A stretch of DNA of 10,279 nt, from NCBI GenBank assembly GCA_004296815.1, contig SCVT01000418.1, positions 1 through 10,279 on the forward strand. The letters run 5' to 3'. Positions 4,560 through 10,279 of the stretch are shown here, piece by piece. Both the position numbers and the translations under genes were made by a program. The stretch is from Reyranella sp. (GTDB lineage: Bacteria; Pseudomonadota; Alphaproteobacteria; Reyranellales; Reyranellaceae). Under the pieces are notes generated by a model. That model had not been told where the DNA came from. It ran no database searches and was given only the letters and a program-made list of their open reading frames with translations. The first letter of the stretch is position 1, and every line of letters starts with the position of its first letter.

Positions 4560-7538
4560 ATGAGCGACCTTGCCCGCCTGCCGAGCTACCCCAGCCCGAC
4601 GACGCTGATTGCCCGTTCCGGCATCCAGTTCCTCGATTTCGGCTTCGACCCCGTGCGCCTCAAGGTGCGCGAATGGGGCTTCCACGATGCCGCCGCCGCC
4701 ACGAGCGCGGTGGACGATCTGGTCCAGCTCGACTTCGACGAGGGCCGCGGCCAGTACGAGGTGGTCGAGAACGGCCGCCGTCGTGCCGCCGAACCCAACC
4801 TCGTGATCACCGCCAAGGACGCGCTCGCCCCCTTTCTCGACAAGTGGGTGCCGGTGCCGTTCCTCCAGGTGCGACCCAACAACCAGTTCCGTGAAGGCCC
4901 GGCCGACTGGGCGCGCGTGCGCGTCGTCGATCTCGAGGCGCGCTACGGCGCGGGCTATCGCGACGAGCAGGGCAACCGCTATCGCGCAGTGCTGGCCTTC
5001 GACACCGGCCTGATCGCAGAGGCCGAGGGCCGCGCCTATCTCGCGCCCTCGCCCAAGGACGTCACCTCGGGCGCTCTCTTCACGCTCGCCCCTCAGCAGC
5101 GCGCCAACCACTGGCTGCTGCGCCAGAGCTGGATGACGCAGTGGCTCGAGGAGCTGTTCCGCGAGCTGCATCCGCGCGCCACGACCGAGGAGATCGACAA
5201 CGACATCAAGCAGAAGCCGCAGGAAGCCACGGCGCGCTATCTCGCGTTCCTCGGCCTGCTGGCGGCCGCCGCGCACTTCCCGCCGGTCAAGCTGGTCGGC
5301 GATGCCGAGCGGCCGGGCCGCGGCGCGATCGAGGTCGATCTCGTGCTCGACGTCGGCAACTCGCGCACCTGTGGCCTCCTGATCGAGGCGGCGGGCGAGC
5401 TGGGCGTCAACCTTAACGACTCCTATGAGCTCGCACTCCGCGACCTCTCGCATCCCGAGGTCGTGCACACGCGCCCCTTCGAATCGCGCGTCGAGTTCGC
5501 CCAGGCCTGGTTCGGCAAGAACCACCTGTCGCGTCTCGGCGGCCGTGCCGATGCCTTCGTGTGGCCGACCATGACCAGGGTCGGACCCGAGGCGACGCGG
5601 CTCGCCGCGCGCCGACGCGGCACCGAAGGCAACACCGGCATGTCGAGCCCCAAGCGCTATCTGTGGGACGAGGAGCCGCAGACGCGCGAATGGCGCTTCA
5701 ACGTGGCCTACGCCCAGGACCAGACGGCGATGCCCGCCGCGGCCGGACCGATGGCGCAGCTCGTCAACCAGAAGGGCGAGCCGCTGCATCTCGTCGATGC
5801 CGACGCCGATTCGGCCGACCACCTGCCGGTGTTCGAGCCGCTCTATTCCCGTTCTTCGGTGATGACCTTCGTGCTGTCGGAGGTCCTGCTGCAGGCGCTG
5901 ACGCTGATGAACTCGCCGCAGCAGCGCGGCCGCCGCGCCCATGCCGAGACGCCCCGCCGTCTGCGCCGCATCGTCCTCACCCTGCCGACCGGCATGCCGC
6001 TCGCCGAGCGCCTGATCTTCCGCAAGCGCGCCGAGGCCGCCCGCGATCTCGTCTGGATGATGATGGGCTGGAAGCTCGACGATCCGGCGGCGCCCGCTCC
6101 GCGCGTGCTGACCGACTGGGACGAAGCTTCCTGCACGCAGCTCGTCTATCTCTACACCGAAGTGGCGCGGAACTTCGGCGGCGACGCGCGCCGCTTCTTC
6201 CAGCTCACGCGCAAGCCGCGCGGCAAGCCGGCCGACGGCGGGCCCGAAACGCTGAGCATCGCCAGCATCGACGTGGGCGGCGGCACGACCGACCTGATCA
6301 TCAACTCCTACCGCCTGGAAGGTGCCGGAACGTCCGTCACGCTCTTCCCGGAGCAGAAGTTCCGCGAGGGCTTCAACGTGGCGGGCGACGACATCCTGCT
6401 ACGCGTCGTGCAGGCGCATGTGCTGCCGCCGATCGAGGCGGCGCTGCGTGCGGCCGGCATCGGCAACCCGGCCGACCTGATGGCCGAGCTGGTGGGCGGC
6501 GACCGCGGCGGCGAGGACGTGATCCAGCGCAACCTGCGCCAGCAGTTTGCCCTTCAGATCGCCCATCCGATCGCGCTCGAGTTCCTGCGCGCGGCCGAAA
6601 CCTACGACCCGACCTCGGGCGTGGTGGCGGCCGAATCGCGGCCCTACGAGACCTTCTTCCCGGGCGGCGCCAAACCCTCGGACGAGGTCGTGACCTTCGT
6701 GAACGAGGCGGCCCGCAAGCGCGGGGCGCAGAACTTCGACCTGCGCACGGTCGTGTTCCCGGTCGACCTGCCCGGGCTCGACAAGACGGTGCGGGCCGAG
6801 ATGGGCCGCGTGCTGGCACCACTCGCCGAGATCGTCCACGCCTACGATTGCGACGTGCTGCTGCTGTCGGGCCGGCCCTCGCGCCTGCCGGGCATCCGCT
6901 CGCTGGTGATGGAGCTCCTGCCGCTGCCGCCGGAGCGCGTGATCTCGCTGCACGACTATCGCGTCGGCGCCTGGTACCCGTTCCGCGACGCCCGCCTGCG
7001 CGTCGAGGATCCCAAGACCACCGTGGCGGTGGGCGCGATGATCGCCGCACTTGCCCAGTCGCAGCTTCCGGACTTCTCCTTCCGCTCCGACCTGCTGCGC
7101 TCCAAGAGCATCGCCCGCTTCATCGGCAAGCTCGACGGCGGCGGCCGGCTGCAGCAGGAGGATCTCGTCTATCGCGACGTCGATCTCGACAACCGCGAGT
7201 ACGAGCTGCCGGAGATCGCCTTCGAGTTCCGCGGCCCCATGTGGCTCGGCGCCCGCCAGCTCGACCTGGTTCGCTGGCCGGCCGCGCGGCTCTACGCGCT
7301 GGAATTCGCCAAGCCCGAATATGCCGAGCGGCATGCCCGCGAGACGCCGTTCCGGATCGCGCTCGCCCGCGTGAAGCCCAAGGACAAGGATTCGGGCGAT
7401 GTCGAACGCTTCCGCCTGCGCCAGGTGACCAACCGCGACGGCCGCGCCGTCGCACTCGACCGCCTGACGCTCAGGCTCCAGACACTGCCGCGCCGTGAGG
7501 GCTACTGGCTCGACACGGGCATGCTCAAGACCGGTTAG
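4560..7538 (+). CDS. srfB: SrfB-family protein, actin/Hsp70-fold ATPase-like
   Basis: Large protein of 992 residues, close to other SrfB proteins (about 1000 residues). Three motifs of the actin/Hsp70/sugar-kinase superfamily are visible: phosphate-1 DVGNSRTCGLL from D264, phosphate-2 IDVGGGTTDLII with D571, and an adenosine-type motif DVLLLSGRPSRLPG from D765. SSPKRYLWDEE in the insert between the phosphate motifs also recalls the SrfB family. About 260 residues precede the ATPase core and about 200, probably beta-rich, follow it. No signal peptide or membrane helix is seen, so it is probably cytoplasmic and may act with the cytoplasmic domains of the SrfA-like anchors. ATG 4560 is preferred; an in-frame TTG at 4533 would add nine residues, and neither has a strong ribosome site. 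Family membership is known from Salmonella srfABC; ATP binding is inferred from motifs, and the target is unknown. Confidence 0.9.
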   Translation: MSDLARLPSYPSPTTLIARSGIQFLDFGFDPVRLKVREWGFHDAAAATSAVDDLVQLDFDEGRGQYEVVENGRRRAAEPNLVITAKDALAPFLDKWVPVPFLQVRPNNQFREGPADWARVRVVDLEARYGAGYRDEQGNRYRAVLAFDTGLIAEAEGRAYLAPSPKDVTSGALFTLAPQQRANHWLLRQSWMTQWLEELFRELHPRATTEEIDNDIKQKPQEATARYLAFLGLLAAAAHFPPVKLVGDAERPGRGAIEVDLVLDVGNSRTCGLLIEAAGELGVNLNDSYELALRDLSHPEVVHTRPFESRVEFAQAWFGKNHLSRLGGRADAFVWPTMTRVGPEATRLAARRRGTEGNTGMSSPKRYLWDEEPQTREWRFNVAYAQDQTAMPAAAGPMAQLVNQKGEPLHLVDADADSADHLPVFEPLYSRSSVMTFVLSEVLLQALTLMNSPQQRGRRAHAETPRRLRRIVLTLPTGMPLAERLIFRKRAEAARDLVWMMMGWKLDDPAAPAPRVLTDWDEASCTQLVYLYTEVARNFGGDARRFFQLTRKPRGKPADGGPETLSIASIDVGGGTTDLIINSYRLEGAGTSVTLFPEQKFREGFNVAGDDILLRVVQAHVLPPIEAALRAAGIGNPADLMAELVGGDRGGEDVIQRNLRQQFALQIAHPIALEFLRAAETYDPTSGVVAAESRPYETFFPGGAKPSDEVVTFVNEAARKRGAQNFDLRTVVFPVDLPGLDKTVRAEMGRVLAPLAEIVHAYDCDVLLLSGRPSRLPGIRSLVMELLPLPPERVISLHDYRVGAWYPFRDARLRVEDPKTTVAVGAMIAALAQSQLPDFSFRSDLLRSKSIARFIGKLDGGGRLQQEDLVYRDVDLDNREYELPEIAFEFRGPMWLGARQLDLVRWPAARLYALEFAKPEYAERHARETPFRIALARVKPKDKDSGDVERFRLRQVTNRDGRAVALDRLTLRLQTLPRREGYWLDTGMLKTG

Positions 7539-7546
7539 GGACCTTC

Positions 7547-7552
7547 GGGAAG
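7547..7552 (+). promoter_or_regulatory. Ribosome binding site of the SrfC-like gene
   Basis: GGGAAG sits three bases before ATG 7556, in the 17-base gap after the srfB stop. Spacing is short but usable, and it supports this ATG over later ones. Confidence 0.45.
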
Positions 7553-7555
7553 ATC

Positions 7556-10228
7556 ATGGACACAGTCGATCTCAAGCTTGCCCAGGACTGCGAGGCGCTG
7601 GCCGTCGCCGCGAGCGAGGGCGTGGCCTGGCTGAAGGGTGCGTCGGCGCAGTCGCCGACCGTGGCGCAGCAGGCGCCGTCGCTGGTGAGCGAGCTGCAGA
7701 AGGTTCGCAACCAGAGCCGCAAGCTGGCGCGCGCCGCCCGCCGCCGCATGTGCGTGGGCGTGTTCGGCCCCAGCCAGGCCGGCAAGTCCTATCTTGTCTC
7801 GATCCTGGCGAGCCGCGACGGCCGCCCGCTGCAGGCGCGCTTCGCCGACAAGACCTACGACTTCCTGCGCGAGATCAACCCGCCGGGCAATCGCGAGTCG
7901 ACCGGCCTCGTCACGCGCTTCGGCTTGGGCCTCAGCGACACCTCGGCCGAGTTTCCGGTGCGCGTGCGGCTGCTGACGCAGACCGACATCGTGAAGATCC
8001 TGGGCAACTCCTTCCTGCTCGACTTCGACCACCAGAAGGCCGAATTCGTGGGGCCCGATGGCGCCGCGATCCGCAAGCGCCTGACCGAGCTGCGGGCCAA
8101 GGCGCAGCCGACGCCGGTCGGCGACCTCGATTCCGACGATGTGCTCGACCTGATCGAGTATTTCGACACCTTCTTCGCGGGCGTTACCGCCGAGCTGCGC
8201 ACCGACTATTGGCGCGAGGCGATCGATCTCGCGCCGCGCCTCTCGGGCCACGACCGCGCGCGGCTGTGGTCGATCCTCTGGTACGACTTCCAGCCCTTCA
8301 CCGACCTCTACGTCACGCTCTACGAGGGCCTGCAGAAGCTCGCCCACGCGCCGGAAGCCCTGCTGGGCATGGATGCGCTGATTCCGCGCGAGAAGAGCAT
8401 CGTCGACGTGCTCACGCTCGACCGGCTGGGCGCCGACGCCGACGACACGCTGCTGGTGCGGCCCAAGCAGGCCGATGGCCGCTCCTCGGCCGACGCTCGC
8501 CTGCCGCGCTCGCTCGTCTGCGCGCTGACCGCCGAGCTCAACGTCGCGATCGCCGAGAAGCCATGGGACTTCTTCGACCATACCGACCTGCTCGACTTCC
8601 CGGGCGCGCGCTCGCGGCTGAAGCTCGCGAGCCTCGACGACGTCAACAAGACCAAGGGTGTGGCCGAGGGCGCCAACCCGCTGCGCGAGCTGCTGCTGCG
8701 CGGCAAGGTCGCCTACCTCTTCCAGCGCTATTCTGCCGAGCGCGAGCTTTCGGCCATCCTGCTCTGCATTCCGGACGGCAACCAGGAGGTCCGCGACCTC
8801 TCGGACATGATGACGGCGTGGATCGACCAGACGATCGGCGCCACGCCGGCCGACCGCGCCCGGCAGAAGAACGCGCTGTTCCTGGTGCTGACCAAGATGG
8901 ATCGCGAGTTCGAGCAGAAGGCCGGCGAGACCGAGGAGTCGCGTCACCTGCGCTGGAGCGCGCGTCTCGGCAATTCGCTAGTCAACAATTTCCGCGGCGA
9001 GTGGCCGCTCAACTGGAACGGCAAGCCGTTCGACAACACTTTCTGGCTGCGCAACCCGACCGTCATCGACGAGCGGCTGATGGACTATGACGGCGGGCGC
9101 GAGAAGGGCATCGCCGATACGTTCGCCCAGCGCGCCACCGAGCTGCGCCGCCACTTCGTCGAGAACGAGGATGTGCGCCGCCACTTCGCTGATCCGGCGC
9201 GCGCCTGGGACGAGGCGTTCCGCGCCAACGACGGCGGCGTCTCCCATCTCGTGAAGAGCCTGATCCCGGTCTGCGACCCGGCGATCAAGCGCGCCCAGGT
9301 ACGCGGCCAGCTCGAGGTGCAGATCCGCCGACTCGTCGACCGTCTGGCAGGCTTCCACAGCGCCTCCGACGGTGACTCGCGCGCCAAGAAGCGCGAGCTG
9401 GTGCACACCGTGCTGCGCGGTCTGGCGAGCGTCATCCAGCAGCAGCTCTTCGGCGAGTTGGTGGCGGCGCTGCAGATCGCCGACTCCGCCCTGCGCGAGA
9501 TCTATTTCCGCATCGCCACGGCGCGGCAGTCCGACGAGGCCGCAGGCCGCAACGGCAAGGCCCAGCCTGCCGCCGCCCAGTCGACCGGCGCCGCCGTCGA
9601 TCTCGGCGCCATCTTCGCCGACGTGTTCGGCGAGGACGCAAACGCCAAGGCGCCGCCGCCGTCGGGCGTGCTCGAGGACCGCGCGGAGCGCTTCGCGCGC
9701 GAGGCCGCCGACTACTGGCTCGAGAACATGCGGCGCATCGGCGCCGACGAGAAGGCGCTGTCGCACTACGGCGTCGACCGCCAGCATCTCGGCTGGCTGA
9801 TCGACGAGCTGATCGTGGGCGCGCACCGGCTGAAGCTGATCGACCAGCTCAGCCACGAGGTGCGGGCGCTCGAGAACGCGGCCAACGCCAAGTGGGAGGA
9901 GATCGCCGAGCGCCAGGTGCGCACGGCTTCCTCCGCGCTGAACGGCTATGTGAGCGCGCTGGGCTTCGACAAGCTGCCGCTCGACCAGCGGCCCGGCCTG
10001 CCGCCCAATGCGCCGACCCGCCGCGTCTTCGAGAACCCGACCTCGATGGTCGACGGCATGCCCGTGCTGAGCGAGAACCCGGCGCCGATCTACGCCGACT
10101 ATTGCAAGGACTGGATGCGCGCCTTCCTGCAGCTCGCCATGGACAATGTCGGTTACGAAGGTGGCCGCGAGATCACGCCCGAGCAGAACGACCGCCTCGG
10201 CGTCATCCTGCGCGCCGTGCCGGCCTGA
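7556..10228 (+). CDS. srfC: SrfC-family dynamin-like GTPase (putative virulence-factor family)
   Basis: Predicted GTPase of 890 residues, the last complete gene of the operon. P-loop G1 is GPSQAGKS at residues 71-78, a possible G2 threonine lies in STGLVTRF (115-122), G3 is DFPG at 347-350, and G4 is TKMD at 446-449. This order and the large helical remainder fit the SrfC/Virul_Fac family, whose GTPase part is dynamin-like. The G1-G3 spacing of about 276 residues is much longer than in classical dynamins (about 100), so there is a large insertion inside the GTPase domain. From about 560 the chain is mostly charged helix, broken near 661-703 by an Ala/Pro-rich flexible linker. No signal peptide or membrane helix is present. 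The conserved pairing with the SrfB ATPase and two membrane-anchored SrfA-like proteins suggests a membrane-associated role; membrane remodelling is inference only. Identity is strong; activity and target are not known. Confidence 0.9.
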   Translation: MDTVDLKLAQDCEALAVAASEGVAWLKGASAQSPTVAQQAPSLVSELQKVRNQSRKLARAARRRMCVGVFGPSQAGKSYLVSILASRDGRPLQARFADKTYDFLREINPPGNRESTGLVTRFGLGLSDTSAEFPVRVRLLTQTDIVKILGNSFLLDFDHQKAEFVGPDGAAIRKRLTELRAKAQPTPVGDLDSDDVLDLIEYFDTFFAGVTAELRTDYWREAIDLAPRLSGHDRARLWSILWYDFQPFTDLYVTLYEGLQKLAHAPEALLGMDALIPREKSIVDVLTLDRLGADADDTLLVRPKQADGRSSADARLPRSLVCALTAELNVAIAEKPWDFFDHTDLLDFPGARSRLKLASLDDVNKTKGVAEGANPLRELLLRGKVAYLFQRYSAERELSAILLCIPDGNQEVRDLSDMMTAWIDQTIGATPADRARQKNALFLVLTKMDREFEQKAGETEESRHLRWSARLGNSLVNNFRGEWPLNWNGKPFDNTFWLRNPTVIDERLMDYDGGREKGIADTFAQRATELRRHFVENEDVRRHFADPARAWDEAFRANDGGVSHLVKSLIPVCDPAIKRAQVRGQLEVQIRRLVDRLAGFHSASDGDSRAKKRELVHTVLRGLASVIQQQLFGELVAALQIADSALREIYFRIATARQSDEAAGRNGKAQPAAAQSTGAAVDLGAIFADVFGEDANAKAPPPSGVLEDRAERFAREAADYWLENMRRIGADEKALSHYGVDRQHLGWLIDELIVGAHRLKLIDQLSHEVRALENAANAKWEEIAERQVRTASSALNGYVSALGFDKLPLDQRPGLPPNAPTRRVFENPTSMVDGMPVLSENPAPIYADYCKDWMRAFLQLAMDNVGYEGGREITPEQNDRLGVILRAVPA

Positions 10229-10236
10229 GCGCCCAA

Positions 10237-10279
10237 ATGCCCGTCCGCGCTTCCGTCGCCCCGCTGCCGGAACCCGGCC
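10237..10279 (+). CDS. Possible next gene in the operon (3'-truncated by the window)
   Basis: An ATG eight bases after the srfC stop opens a frame that stays open for 14 codons (MPVRASVAPLPEPG) to the end of the window. The tight spacing matches the rest of the operon, so a further co-transcribed gene is plausible. There is no clear ribosome site and the piece is too short to identify. It could also be chance in GC-rich DNA. Confidence 0.35.
   Translation, partial: MPVRASVAPLPEPG

Noticed and set aside
3029..4561. Long minus-strand open frame (510 codons) opposite the second SrfA-like gene
   Set aside because: Its translation is Arg/Gly/Leu/Ala-rich and matches no family. The plus strand has clear domains, a transmembrane helix and a ribosome site. 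Long antisense frames are expected in DNA with high third-position GC.
4527..5942. Long minus-strand open frame (471 codons) opposite the first half of srfB
   Set aside because: It has the composition of a shadow frame and no recognisable motif, whereas the plus-strand frame encodes the SrfB ATPase motifs.
5561..7498. Plus-strand alternative frame of 645 codons inside srfB
   Set aside because: It is extremely rich in Arg, Ala, Pro and Gly, typical of an out-of-frame reading of GC-rich coding DNA, and has no domain.
7535..8947. Long minus-strand open frame (470 codons) opposite srfC
   Set aside because: The plus strand carries the G1, G3 and G4 GTPase motifs through this region. The antisense translation is low-complexity and unconvincing.

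Overview
The window is a GC-rich, densely packed, single-strand block from a proteobacterium. High G/C at third codon positions, gaps of 8 to 37 bases within the main operon and the type of heme-transport genes suggest an alphaproteobacterium (Rhizobiales or Rhodospirillales-like). That placement is inference, because the window has no rRNA or other marker gene.

Region 1 (1-1705) is the end of a heme-iron ABC importer locus. It holds a 5'-truncated FecCD-family permease (HmuU-like) and its ATPase (HmuV-like), whose GTG start overlaps the permease stop by four bases. Region 2 (1706-1802) is the only sizeable gap. It contains a perfect 7-bp inverted repeat overlapping a TATGAT hexamer and is the likely promoter/operator of the next operon.

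Region 3 (1803-10228) is the main interest: a four-gene operon resembling Salmonella srfABC, whose biochemical role is poorly known. It encodes two tandem SrfA-like single-pass membrane proteins. They share a cytoplasmic-looking N-terminal domain aligned residue for residue, but carry different cysteine-containing C-terminal domains on different low-complexity stalks. Next is a 992-residue SrfB protein with actin/Hsp70-type ATPase motifs. The last is an 890-residue SrfC-type protein with dynamin-like GTPase motifs (G1, G3 and G4 visible) and a long helical C-terminal part. A possible further gene starts at 10237 and runs off the end.

Taken together, the operon encodes two membrane anchors that may display domains in the periplasm, one actin-fold ATPase and one dynamin-like GTPase. 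An NTP-driven membrane-associated machine is a reasonable model, but nothing in the sequence fixes its substrate. No RNA gene, CRISPR array, insertion sequence or convincing intrinsic terminator was seen.
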